Assembly (NCBI GenBank): GCA_002189035.1
Contig: NEEC01000021.1
Location: 496,001-560,000, forward strand
Source of the DNA: Utricularia gibba
Lineage: Eukaryota; Streptophyta; Magnoliopsida; Lamiales; Lentibulariaceae
Length of the DNA stretch: 64,000 nt
Direction of reading: 5' to 3'
This document shows positions 37,154 through 48,828 of this stretch, in pieces. Every line of letters begins with the position of its first letter. The first letter of the stretch is position 1. The notes under the pieces are model-generated. The model did no database searches. It saw only the letters and a list, made by a program, of their open reading frames with translations, and was not told the origin of the DNA. Made by a program: the position numbers and the translations under genes.

Positions 37154-39189
37154 TTAAACAAAAGGGCTGAGTGGTAGAGTACCGCCACAAAGCTTTTCAG
37201 GCTCCCTTGTACTGTGTAGAACCGTTGTTCCCGAGATAATAGTAATGAATCCACAGAGAGTAGAAACTATATCATTAGCACTCTGACCATACCAATCCTG
37301 ATATTGCAGTTAGAGCTTACAGTGTCACAACAGGAATGCAGACAAGTTCTAATGGGAGGAAGATATTAATTTCTCAGGTACCTTGAACATTATGGCACTT
37401 GCGAAAATCGTAAATGATGTGAACATGGCATAATATATGGGAGATACCAAAGCAGTGTTAAACACGTCAAGAGCCTGAAAGCCAGCCAATAGCATATGTA
37501 ATCTTCATAGATTTTGTGGCAAAAAATTATGCATTCTACAGGAGAAATAAAAAAAGACAGTAACATTTGGTTTTTAATATGCTGTATACTATGCTCCGCA
37601 GCGACAACATTTTATAAACATAAGTAAATAAAGAAAAGGAACTAGCCTTGTTCAAGTAGATCAACTGAGTTGTAACACAGCCAATAGCAATCAAAGCAAA
37701 GACCCAAGACTTGAGGTTGGCAACCTGGCTGTGACCCTCAATGGTTAGTTTTATTGCAATGCCAACTGCTTTGATGCTCATAACCTGCAATGAAAGAGAT
37801 AGATAAACAATGAGCAGTCAATTAGACAGAAATCCATTAAATAAAACTTGCATGTAAGCTCTATTATTTGTTTCCTTGGACATGACATAGTTTTGACAAA
37901 TTCAAAATGAATGGTTATATTTTCCTTTATTCGGACCCAAGATCTACCAAGCAGTGAACTTTTATGCGATTCACTGGAGCTTATTATGTATGAGGCACAA
38001 ACCATGGTTGGTTTCAAGATGCAAGAATTAGAAGGTGACCACTAGGGACATGAAAAAAGCACAAGGAAGGAGATTTTGTGTTTCGATATTGCATTTTTAC
38101 TCAATCTGAACCAGTTTCATGGAGATGCATGTTGATACAATCATATGCAGGAAGGTATCAAAACAAAAGCAGCAGTACTTACTGTTATGGATCCTATTAC
38201 AGCGCAAATACCAGTATATATGGCGATGTTTGTCTTCCATACCGTGACTCACAGCAAAAGATTAGCACCAAAACCACTACCACGACAGTAGCTGCATATG
38301 AAAGAAAAGCTGGAAAAAAAAATTATGAGAAATGCGATTACTGATTGTCCTCCTATGGTAAAACAAAAAAGATTAACCATCAATTTACCTGGCTGAGTGG
38401 CCAGTTTCCAAATTTCTTCCACTGAGACGATACTGTGTTCACCAGGTGCATGAAGCACAATGACTGTGGATCCCACAACACACAACACGCATCCTAATAT
38501 TCCTAATCTCCTCAACTTCTCTTGCAGCAAGAAATGAGCCAAGAAAGCACTGCAGATGCAACCATACGCTGTACAGTTCTTTACTTTACGTGATGAAAAT
38601 CCTTTATAAAACAGCATGAACTCCAAAGAGAGAATTTTACCTGACAATTATACTTAATGCACCAAGGGTGTTACGAGGACAGCAGGAGCGTACATGTAAG
38701 CAACGAAATTTGCAAATTCCCCAACGATCACTGGGAAAATTTGGAAGAAAAGTCTTCAATGTATGAAACTTAAGCAAAGTCAACTGACTGAAAATAAACA
38801 AAAAACAACTCACTGGCGGCCATTCCAATCCACCAAAGTGGCTGTAACAAGTACCCATATCCTCCTGAACCTGCCCTCAAAAAATACTAAATAAATTGAT
38901 GACGGCCCCAAGGTAAATATGAAAGCTTGTTCTAACAATTAGACAAAAACACCCACATCATGGCTACCAGTAAGAGTTGGATATACAAGTAAAAGATTCA
39001 TTTTTTTAAAAAAACTTACACATCCAAATCCAACAACAAACGAACAAAAAAGGATCGTGATTGCTTACCAGCACGAGTTCCGCTGGTCCCAGCCCTCATC
39101 AAACCCTTCTTCTTTATGATAAAACTCGACCCTATAAACGCGCTCGACGCTATGGCCAACAGAAGCCCGGTTAAGTTCTCCCTAAACAT
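37154..39189 (-). pseudogene. NIPA-type magnesium transporter gene with two 1-base frameshifts
   Basis: Homolog of plant NIPA (DUF803) Mg2+ transporters, normally nine-helix membrane proteins of about 310-340 residues. Eight exons on the minus strand: 39189-39069, 38870-38814, 38730-38641, 38549-38389, 38309-38183, 37784-37647, 37474-37382 and 37297-37154. Landmarks are [95 protein letters not shown] and SPIYYAMF. Two conserved blocks are broken. VTPL|GALSII needs one extra G at 38662-38663, and RYG|KTNI needs one at 38237-38238. In both, an expected GGG reads GG. Each creates an early stop. The intron after exon 6 has a GC donor (AAG|GCTAGT). All other splice sites and frames are normal. It is either a young pseudogene or an assembly with two indel errors. 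Confidence 0.85.
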
Positions 39190-40725
39190 GGCCAAGCCCC
39201 AGAAAAATCTCAACACAAAAAAACAATCTTTAGCCCAGGGATTAAAGCTCTCTTCTACACCCCCATGTCGCTTCTTTACCCATCTCTTCTGAAAACAGCG
39301 CTGAAGTACTAGTCAAGTGTTGCCACTTCTGATTGCCTATGTCCCGTAGGTCGTTGAACAGATTTGCAGCCTACGCTTGGAGGGAACGGAAACACCTACC
39401 CCTTTCGATTTAGGATCCTACTGATTCTCCCAATGATCTTCGGACCTACGCCCACAATCATATGCTCGTGATTCGGTAAGACAGGGTAGATGTTCTTGCA
39501 ATTTTCAGACACCAATTCCGTGAATCCTTTTAAAACCTCCCAATGGAGTCTACTTTGTAATAAGCGACAAGTGGAAATTTTTGAAAATATTATACTCGGA
39601 AATTTTGTAATTTTTACTTTTATAAATTATAATATATTAAATCACCACCGTTTTTTTAAATAAAAACGGTATTATAATAATATATTTTTTAAATAATTTG
39701 TTAAATTGTATTATATATTTTATTAATGTGTTTTAAAATCGATCGCTTAACTAGCAAGTTAAATTGATTAACTCGTATTTAATATTTAATTTATTCCAAT
39801 TATTTAATTTATTTGATAAATAACCTAATAATGGCACGTGATTTGCATTTCTAATTCAAATTTCAGATTCAGTTTTTGCTATTTTAGTCATGTGTGGAAC
39901 TTATTGCTATACAGGTTTAATTTTTATCGATGGTATTCAACTTTTTTTAGTTTAATTTATTTCCATAATTGTTTTTGGTATTTATCGGTGTTTTAAATAA
40001 TAAAAAATAAGAGATTTTCAATTTTAGAAGTTTTACTGTAGTTTAAACTGTAATTGAATCGTTTATATTTTAAAAAAATGCCATTCATAAAAAAACATAA
40101 ATGATGATTAAAGCGTAATTCAAATGTGATTTGATCGTAATTTATTTTTTTATATTTTACAGGAATTTGAATATAATCCAACTTATATTATGAATGATTA
40201 ACATTGAAAACGATTTAATCGTTTTTTTAAACATTTTTATTTATTAAATCAGAATATTTGTTAATTTATATTAGAACACAAGTTAGTTAATTTTTGGGAA
40301 GATTACGTTAATAATCACTACTGTTACCTAAATCATATAATTGGTCTTTCAAAATAGTATTTTAATTCTCATTATTTCAAAATTATTTATAATTGATCCC
40401 TAGTATTTCCATCCTCAATTTAAACGGGAACCAATTTTACCAATGATGATCAAATATATTTGATTTTTAAATATTGGAGATCAATATCAAAAGTTAGGAA
40501 CTAAATATATCAAAAGGGATTAATTATGTCGTTTTCATTAAACATTGGAAATTAATCATACCAAATTTAAAAAGTGTGAAGATTTACACTGCCCATTTGA
40601 AAAATCCAATTTAAAACAGAGCTTTATTGCAACCATACTTCAAAAATTGCAATAATTACTATCAAATAAAATAATAAATTAAATGTGTTAAAAATTGAAA
40701 TATGTCCTCAGATACTATTAAGGGT
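39190..40725. other. NIPA-like promoter and AT-rich spacer
   Basis: 39190-39580 is the probable promoter or leader of the transporter gene. The rest is AT-rich without a supported gene. Confidence 0.5.
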
Positions 40726-42433
40726 ATAGTGTGCAACACTTATTTTGTAAATTCTATTTAATTCATAAGTAAAAGTTATTGGATAAGTAGAATCAAAATA
40801 AGTAGTGGTGGTCTTTAAAACTTATTATTTATTTATAAAGAAACAAATGTATTTTGATTTTATTCATATTTGATTTATTGGAAAGAAAGACATTTGTTGG
40901 AATAAGTTGGTGACTTATTTTGATAAGTAAGATAAATGTAACTGATTAAATAAGTTGAGTTTTAAGTAGAAATGTAAGCAAATTTAAAATAAGTATAAGT
41001 TAAGTATAAGTTTAAGTAAAAATTATAAATAAGTAAAAGTCAAATGGTTCTATAATAAATCATTTTAACTTCTACTTAAAATCATAAATTGAAAAATAAT
41101 TCGTGTACCTTAACTTAAGTATAATCTGCACGACTTATTTTTTAACTTATGATTTTAAGTAATACTTAAAATTATTTATTATAAAACCATTTGATTTTTA
41201 CTTATTTGTAATTTCTACTTAAATTTCTACTTAACTTTTACTTATTTTAAATTTGTCTACATTTCTACTTAAAACTCAACTTATTTTATAAGTTATATTT
41301 GCATTATTTATCAAAATAAAGGGATTTTTACTTCAATTATACCTAAATTTTAGGCTAATTACACCAAATATATTCAAACTTTCATATTTACTCCAAATGT
41401 ACTTAAACATTCATTTTATTAACACAAAATGTGATTTTAACAGTTTTTTTTTAACATGTATTGCGTGTGTGAAAAAATGATTAAAAATAAAATAATTATA
41501 AATTTTAATATTTCATCATATATACCTAAACATTTGAAATATATTTCAAATTACTTAATGAAAATAAAATGTAATAATTTCTAAATTTGATATATGATCT
41601 AATTATGCATACATTTGTATATTTCTTATTAAATTAATTCATTATAAAAATAATAAATTTAAAATATTGAATATCTTTAATGATATTATTTATATATTAA
41701 AAAATAACAAAAAAATATAAATATTTTACCATTATTGCCAAATGAAGTAAAAATTATCAATAAAATATAGATATCAATAATTAAGCAAAACAAGTCAATC
41801 ATTGTCAATAAAATATTACCAATATAATTTATTTTCTATTTTTTTCTTCTTCAGTGTAATTCAAATGTCGATGTTGAATGCAATAATATCATCTTCGTTA
41901 TATATTTAAGGTTCTGAAAATTTTAGCAAGCAAAAATTTTTGGTTTGGGGGCATTTCGATACACATGCCCATAAATCACATTTTATATAAGGAAAATAAA
42001 TGTTTAAAAATATTTGGTGTAAATATAAAAATTCAAATATATTTGATATAAGTCATATAAAGTTTAGTTATATTTAAAGTAAAAATCATAAGTAAAAATT
42101 TCTGGTTTGGGGGCAAGTAAATGCACGCGCCCATAAATCACAATTTGTGTTAGGAAAATGTATGTTTAAATACATTTGAAGTAAATATATTTGATGTAAA
42201 TAAATTAAAATTTAGATATATTTGAAGTAAAAAGTCTAAAAATAAATCATTAACTTATTACAACAAATGTTTTCGTTTTCAATATGTCAAATCTAAACAA
42301 AATCGAAATATATTTGTTTCTCCATAAATAAATAATAAGTTGCATAGATCACAAATACTTATTTGGATTCTATTTATCTAATAACTTTTACTTATGAATT
42401 AGATTAAATTTATGAAATAAGTGGTGTCACTAT
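40726..42433. mobile_element. Long foldback (inverted-repeat) element, interrupted by a second element
   Basis: The ends are inverted copies: ATAGTGTGCAACACTTATTT at the left, and the complement of ACTTATTTC.../GGTGTCACTAT at the right. The inverted match continues for over 200 bases, including TTCATAAGTAAAAGTTATT and the shared AACTTATTATTTATTTAT. The left arm (about 40726-41100) is also complementary to 41110-41312, so the element was a nearly perfect foldback of about 800 bases before insertion. It is non-coding, so non-autonomous. Class is uncertain. Confidence 0.7.
41321..42238. mobile_element. Inner inverted-repeat element inserted in the foldback, possibly hAT-like
   Basis: The left end GGGATTTTTACTTCAATTAT and the inverted right end (AGACTTTTTACTTCAA) pair. 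Pairing goes on through the CACCAAATATATTC and ACACAAAATGTGATTT regions. The outer element's arm reads continuously if 41321-42238 is removed. The 8-base AAAATAAA flanks it at 41313-41320 and 42239-42246, a possible 8-bp target duplication as in hAT elements, though it is low-complexity. The right end region is duplicated with a 163-base offset (TGGTTTGGGG at 41941 and 42104). Confidence 0.6.
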
Positions 42434-42620
42434 GAAGGCCCTCCTTACAAATCCATGGAGATTAGTCTCAGGGTAGAAATTTGGTGCAGCAAAAATGCTA
42501 ACGCACACCTTTTATAAACCCTAACGAAGACGACAGCTTAGTCAGCCGTTGGCAACAGACTGAACGCCGGTAAAAACGGGCAACGTCGTCGGAAATCATC
42601 GCCTCGCTCGGAGGCCGGCG

Positions 42621-44622
42621 ATGGGTACCATCACCGGCAAACAGCCTTCTGCCGCCGCAGAGTCCTGTTCAGACTCCGCCAAGCGGCAGAATCCATGGAA
42701 ATTTTCGTTTGACTCGACGATGCCAAGGGTTGCTGTCGCAGCGAATCAAGTTCAGTACTGTGCTGAAGCTCTAGAACGGTTAAGAAACAAACGGATCAAC
42801 TCCCCGGAGATCATCCGTCAAGAATTCCAGTCTTTGCAGGTGTGCAAGTTATTGCTGTGATCTGCGTTTCTCTGGTGTTTGGTTGCCGGGTGATGGAGTG
42901 CTAGACGTTGGTTGGAAAATTTCTGCGTTCTGTGTTGGGCGTATTTTTTCGTTGAATTATCAGATATCCCTGTTGATTCTTAAATTGTTTGAGATGAATT
43001 CTGACTTAACGGGGTGCCCTGGAGCCATTTTTGTGAGTTTTTTTCAGTAGGTTTCATCTAATTTTAGATGATCTGCAGGTGAGGAGAATGCGGGCTCTGG
43101 ACATGAGGAGTAGATGTACCGTTGGTCGCCACGACTCAAATGTACCCAAAAACCGTTATAGTGATGTGTTGCCATGTATGCAAGTTGAATATACACAAAA
43201 ATTTGGATAAACAGTCTGGTAGAATAACATGTCTTTGCAGTTGACGATAACAGGGTCATCCTGAAGCGTTGTTCTGATTACAGATCTTCAGCTCAGGGAT
43301 ACATAAATGCAAGTTTCATAAAGGTGCGTTTGTTCGCACTTCGTGTTGAGCTTGTGATCTCTTGTAATGTTAACAGTCGATCATTTTGCTTGGAGGTTTA
43401 GAGCTCCCATCAAAGAGTGGGAGGTCGTGAGTATAAGTTTCCCTTAATGTTCACGCGCTGCCTTGATATTTGTATGCTGAACCCTCTCGACTAAATGCAG
43501 ACCTCTGTAAGTGTTAATCGTTTCATTGCAACTCAAGGGCCCCTTTCACATACAATGGAAGACTTTTGGGAAATGGTACTTGAGTATCGATGCCCCGCCA
43601 TAGTTATGGTCACCAGTCTGGTTGACGGTTCCCGTGTAAGCATGTCCATATATTGTCCAATTTTATCGCTGTTAACTTACTTGGAATTCCCTTCTCAAGC
43701 GTTTTAATGTCATATGGTCTTCATTTGAGAATTTAATGTGCTTCCATGTCATGTCTACCTTTCCCAACGAACTCCAGACAGAGAAGTGTGTTGACTACTT
43801 TCAAGCAGAGAATGGGCCCCGGGAGTTTGGCAACATATCCATCAACACCAAGAAGATGCACGTGACAGCAAGCTCGTTGGTTTTGAGATGCTCAGAAGTG
43901 AACCACAAAGAGGTGAGCCCATGTGATGAAGTTCATGCCAACTGAGAACATTACAATCAACTTGGATTTTAATGCATTTGACATTTCTGTAGCTTATACT
44001 CGCAAATGCCTTCATGTAAATTAACAAAGCAAGATGGATTTACTCCATATAATTTTAACCAACGTCATGCTTCTCTCATGTGTAGTCAAAAGAGCCACCG
44101 TTGTCAGTTTTGCACATCCAGTACCCTGAGTGGCCTGACCATGGTGTTCCTAAGGATACTGTTGCAGTTCGAGAGATATTCAGATTCTTATCCGGCATCC
44201 CTCCTAATGACGGGCCAATCATCGTTCACTGCAGGTCTGTATTACGGTTGCTTAAATTTGGCTGAAATATTCTGCGATGTCCTCAAGTCCATATTCTCTA
44301 GCAGTGCAGGTATTGGTAGAACTGGGACATACTGTTTAATCCACAGCACCATCCAAAGAGTTCTTAATGGAGACATGGATGCATTGTATCTCTATAATAC
44401 AGTAGACAGCTTCAGGTCACAGAGAATAGGAATGGTGCAGACATTTGTATGTTCCCCAACTCTGATCATTTTTTAACCTCTCAAGAGCTGAATCATCCCT
44501 CATCCAAATCTCCATTCTGAATGTCATATGTTTCACAGGAGCAGTACCTCTTCTGCTATGACGCGATTATTGATGAACTTGAAGACATCATTTCATCAGC
44601 CAAGGCTGGCAGTAGCGCCTAA
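42621..44622 (+). CDS. PTP1: Protein tyrosine phosphatase PTP1
   Basis: Classical tyrosine-specific phosphatase. Arabidopsis PTP1 dephosphorylates MAP kinases such as MPK6 with MKP1. Eight exons join in frame: 42621-42839, 43079-43175, 43241-43323, 43501-43635, 43778-43912, 44086-44234, 44305-44446 and 44539-44622, giving 347 residues. The phosphotyrosine loop is [34 protein letters not shown] is typical of the family. The WPD loop reads [10 protein letters not shown] (general acid Asp). The P-loop is [10 protein letters not shown] with catalytic Cys, and its codons are split by intron 6. The Q-loop follows in GMVQT. All catalytic residues are present. The C-terminus ends KAGSSA. Call is very strong. 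Confidence 0.96.
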
Positions 44623-46181
44623 ACTCATGCTTTCGGATGGAAGCTTGTTAGCTTTGATTGCCATTCTGCAAACCTTTAACTGTGTGTTGATGCAACTCAA
44701 ACCGTTGAATGATCCAGCCAGCCTCTGGGTCTGGATCAGCAGCACAGAGAGACTCTAATATCAAAGCATCTGGATGTCTGATCGCCAAGTCATCCAGGTT
44801 CTTTCTTAAACTTTTTCCACCATAAAACATGAATGATAGACTGTGTTTCCCAAGATCATCATCAGTTGGCGCTGGTGAGATCTCCCTCCTCTCGCATCCT
44901 GTTACACAATGCCAAAGGATCAGAGATCACCAATTCATCAAGTAGGATCAGTTCAACACAATGGCAGTGTCTTTGGGATGGGTAGATGAAGAACTCCCCC
45001 ACACATATTTAGGATTTTTATTAACAACAAACATGACTCTTATTTGAAGTTAGAAATCAATAAAATAAGAAATTTCACAAAAGTATGTTTACATAAGAAC
45101 ACCAACATTTGTTTTTTGGAAGTCACTTTAGATTGTGTAAATCACTATTAAAGTACTTACAATTTATTATTTCTCTTTGTTCCAAGTTCCTAAAAAAGTG
45201 TTGAAATGATTATAGCAAATTTGAAGTTGTTTCTTCTAGAAAGACAAAAACACACAAGAAATCAACTCAGTGGGTTACTAGTTAGTACCAACTATCAAAA
45301 TTATGAAATTTGGGTGGTTTAAACATCATAAAACTACAATAAGTGAATGATGGATTACTTATTAAATGATGGAGGATGCTAGACTCTGAAATTTCTTCAT
45401 GAAAAAACATCATTATGGATCTAAATAGGGGTTACTACCATTTAAGACATATTTAAGAACATCACCATGGAGAAAAATATAAATGCTACAATGACATATC
45501 TTGCCTCAATTTGGGGATACAATTAATCTCATAACTGCTATAACCATCCAACATATTTGGAAAAATTGTAATCACGTAGCTATTTATTCTCAATTTATAT
45601 GATATTATCCATTTTAAACATTAAATTCTTATGATTTTATATTTTTATTTTTCGAAAAAAAACTCATGTAAAATTAAAAAAAATCTCTCTATATATACTA
45701 TTTCTTTATCCTAACCATATTCTTACATTTAACAGACTTCGGTTTCAACGAGGATGGCCCATTACTCTTGATGAAAGTGAATCTTTTCATAGACTCAGAA
45801 GAAATCGTCTAGTTACTCTTATTTGAGTAAACACAAATCTCTATCTCACTTACAAATTATCACCAGAAATAACTATTCATACTTTTTTCGGATGTGTGTG
45901 TATATGTGACAACAATGGGAAAAACTACATCTAGAAGTAAAGGTCGAGATAATTTGAAGTCTACAATCATATGACTCAAGAACCATCTTGCAACAACACA
46001 TACTCATTCTTGTGTATTGTTGTGGATACATTTTCATTTTGAGGTGGAGCTGGTGGTGGAGCCCCAATCCCAAATGCTGTAACTAAGACACAGAGCTTTT
46101 ATTTCCTGAGGAACAACAACACATGAAACTATTGCAACAAGTGAAGCCTGATGCATCATCATCATCATCATCATCCATCTC
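44623..46181. other. Convergent spacer between PTP1 and the SPI-1-like gene
   Basis: 3' UTRs plus an AT-rich spacer. A CAT trinucleotide run lies at 46154-46175, in the 3' UTR of the minus-strand gene. No supported gene. Confidence 0.5.
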
Positions 46182-46892
46182 TCAGACGTTCAGTTTCCCC
46201 TGTGCGGAATGAAGCTGGAGTGTCTCACTGGGGACGACCTGAAGCACCCCTGGTTGTTCTGCCCCACCCCCAACAACCAAAACCACAAACAGATCAGAGT
46301 ACAGCCAGAGGATCACAAGGGCGCAAATGGTGGACAGAAAGAGTCATGGCAAAATTGGATGACAAACAGAGGGAAAGATTCACTGTGGAGCTACAAGAAG
46401 GAAGTCAATTTCTTCAAGGACTCACTTGATAGCTGAGAAACCTGTTCGGGAGTCAACTTAGCAGAGAACCCACTTGCCGCATGCTTGTAGCTGTACAACA
46501 GAGACTCCTTTGCAGCGGCCTCACTGAAAGCAAAAGGTCAAATTGAACTTTTTCCTCACTGCTCAAAAAAGTTTGAATTTTAATCGATCATGGGTTTAGG
46601 GAATCACACCCGCGTTCAAACCCTAGAAATTTGTAATCGCCCATCACGGTGGATCTCGGGAAGAGGAGAAAAAAGAGGGAGAAAATCGTAACCTTCCGAA
46701 GACGGAGGCGAGGGTCTTGATGTGATACGCTTCAGGCTCCTGACCTTCCGGCCTCTCGGTGTAGACTATGTGTACTTTTGCCTCAGAGAATGAAGAATCG
46801 GCGGCAGCCATTGATGATGATGCTACGAAGACGAGGAAGAAGATCGATAATAGCAGAAGCCGAGCGCCTGTGTATTTAAACATTTTCGACAT
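46182..46892 (-). CDS. Subtilisin propeptide-like inhibitor (SPI-1 type)
   Basis: Secreted I9-domain protein resembling a free-standing subtilase propeptide. Arabidopsis SPI-1 (which I recall as At1g71950) is a tight inhibitor of plant subtilases. Three exons on the minus strand join in frame: 46892-46693, 46523-46426 and 46258-46182, giving 124 residues. A signal peptide is visible (ARLLLLSIFFLVFVASS). The inhibitor domain begins KVHIVYTERPEGQEPEAYH, continues LYSYKHAASGFSAKLTPEQV, and ends QPGVLQVVPSETLQLH. No protease catalytic domain follows, so it is not a truncated subtilase by its exon layout. I chose the ATG of MSKMFKYTG at 46892; an in-frame ATG at 47081 would add 63 residues before the signal peptide and is less likely. 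Call is good. Confidence 0.88.
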
Positions 46893-47165
46893 CGATGGCG
46901 TTTCTGTGATCCCCCTTTTTTCACATTGCTTTTGCTTAGGGGTGAAGGAACCCAAGGTGGACCCCACCTCTGTAATCCCCCCTCCACCAGTTGACTCTCC
47001 AGGAATCGGAATCTCATGAATCACCGGCCGGAATTCATGCCGCCGATTACTAAAGTGGCCTGAAAATGTAAGCTCAGACATACTCTCCCCACCTGTCTCT
47101 CATCACCCTCCACGCGCTCTACTCCTTGTTCACACATGCTGCTTTTTATCGTATAAGTAGAGCCT
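46893..47165. other. Divergent region between the SPI-1-like gene and the GT47 pseudogene
   Basis: Probable SPI-1-like promoter or leader. A TATA-like GTATAAGTAG lies near 47151-47160 in plus orientation, just before the pseudogene, and may be its former promoter. Confidence 0.4.
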
Positions 47166-47180
47166 CCGTCGATTCGGAGA

Positions 47181-48828
47181 ATGAGGGTGGGTATCCCTTA
47201 TCGGAGTACCACGGCCAACGCATATGCGTATGATTTGCCCAGGACTCTGCGGAATGGAACTGGTTTTCCGATCTTAATCGGACGGATCAGGACTGCGCCG
47301 ATTGCTGTGACTGGAGTTGAGAACCCTGATGAAGCTGCTCTCACGTGCCCTTCTTCTCTTCCTTGAGCCTTGTTGCTAATCCATTCGTCTGGAATCTGTC
47401 AATGTGTCTCCTGATAGACCTCTTCTACAATGACGAGCAGACACAGGTATCAAGTTTAACTCATCTTTCCTCTTCCAATTGAAGTTATTGCATTACCTTT
47501 CAAATTGCATAGGGACAAAGAGGATTGAGATGGTCTGTTTTTCAACTAACATTAACTGTAGTAGTTCTGTACACTAAATTTTACATCTTGAGATCTCTGC
47601 CATTGCTTCACTTTTCGATTCCTTCCTAGGTGTAGCAGCAATGTGCTCATGTTTTCTTCATTATTCAGGAGGATCTTCTCCTTCTCGAATGGTTAGAAAA
47701 GCAAGTGTACTGGAAGAAGATGGATGGTCGAGATCATGTTTTTATATCTCAGGACCCCAATGCTCTTTATAAGACACCTGATAGAGCAAAAAAATAAGCC
47801 ATTTTACTGGTTTCTGATGCTACACAGGATCAGCATGTACGAAGGGGGAACTAGATTTGAGAACCGCAACTCCCTCCTCTTCTTTATGGGTAACCCATAC
47901 AGGAAAGAGGTACCAATCGCCTGTTCTTTTCCAAGCAAGATGTGCATTTCATTCCAGGATTAGTTTCCCCACCACCCTGCTGACAGTGTATGCATTATGT
48001 TGGCTTTTTAGTTCGATTTATCTAGCAGAAATGTGGTAACACATGAACAGTTACTATTATCTGAAATTGTGCTTCTTATGCTTTTATATTGTTTATTCAT
48101 TGCGTGTTTTTCTTTAACTCGAACCAGACGGGTCCAAAGTATTTGGTGCAGTAATGTTGGCAAACTTCTCTTCTCTGTGCCTTCTCAAACACTCGTGTTA
48201 TTTTTTTCTGTAATTTGCAGGGCGGTAAGATTCGAGGTATGCTACTTCAAGTTCTTGAAAATGAACCAGATATCATAGTTAAGCATGAGGCACAGTCTCG
48301 AGAGAGGCATGGCAAAGCAACACAGGGTGGACTGTTCGTGGTTCTGTTTGCATCCAGTTGGAGATACTCCATCAGCTGTTCCTGTGGTCGAGAGTGATTT
48401 CATTGAGTTGCCTTTCGAAAATGTAACTGATCGCAAACAAACATCTTACCTTCTTTGACATGTAGAATGCCATGAGGATCTGGACACTTAGTGAATATTT
48501 TGAGCACTGCGAGCCCAAAGAAACTTTTGGAGCACCAGAAGGGACTAAAAGAGGTATATTACTTGCTTTCCTATCTGCATCAGCGATGCCCATGTTGCAA
48601 TTCCTGTTCTGAGAAGGTGATGATATTTCAATGGTAGCAGATTGGAATACATGCTACTACCTTTACAGTAGTTTCTGAGAAATCTCTTGTCCCTCGATGA
48701 ACAGAACGATGCTATATCTCAACAATGCTTCTGTCAATCTGCAAGTGAAGAGGTATTTCCAATACATGGACCCCAAAGTGGCCTTCAAAGAAATCTGGTG
48801 CCCCTTGATCGGATCTGTGCTCTAAGCC
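47181..48828 (+). pseudogene. Decayed exostosin-family GT47 glycosyltransferase (ARAD-like)
   Basis: Remnant of a plant GT47 gene related to ARAD-type arabinosyltransferases. Recognisable blocks occur in order but in different frames: AYAYDLP (47221-), GVENPDEAA (near 47312), VPFFSSLSLVANP (near 47345), YNDEQTQ, then an exon with EWLEKQVYWKKMDGRDHVF and DPNALYKTPDRAKK. An in-frame TAA at 47795-47797 follows, then AILLVSD. After a deletion come ENRNSLLFFMGNPYRKE, GGKIRGMLLQVLENEPDIIV, CLHPVGDTPSA, ESDFIELPFE and finally VKRYFQYMDP. Lesions include a frameshift near 47340, the stop, loss of the FGRLR...YSHRIN segment, a frameshift near 48330, and loss of the CRLFDAIVSLC-equivalent before VPVVESD. 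Former splice sites (such as 47453 and 47669) remain visible. No long reading frame survives. Confidence 0.85.
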
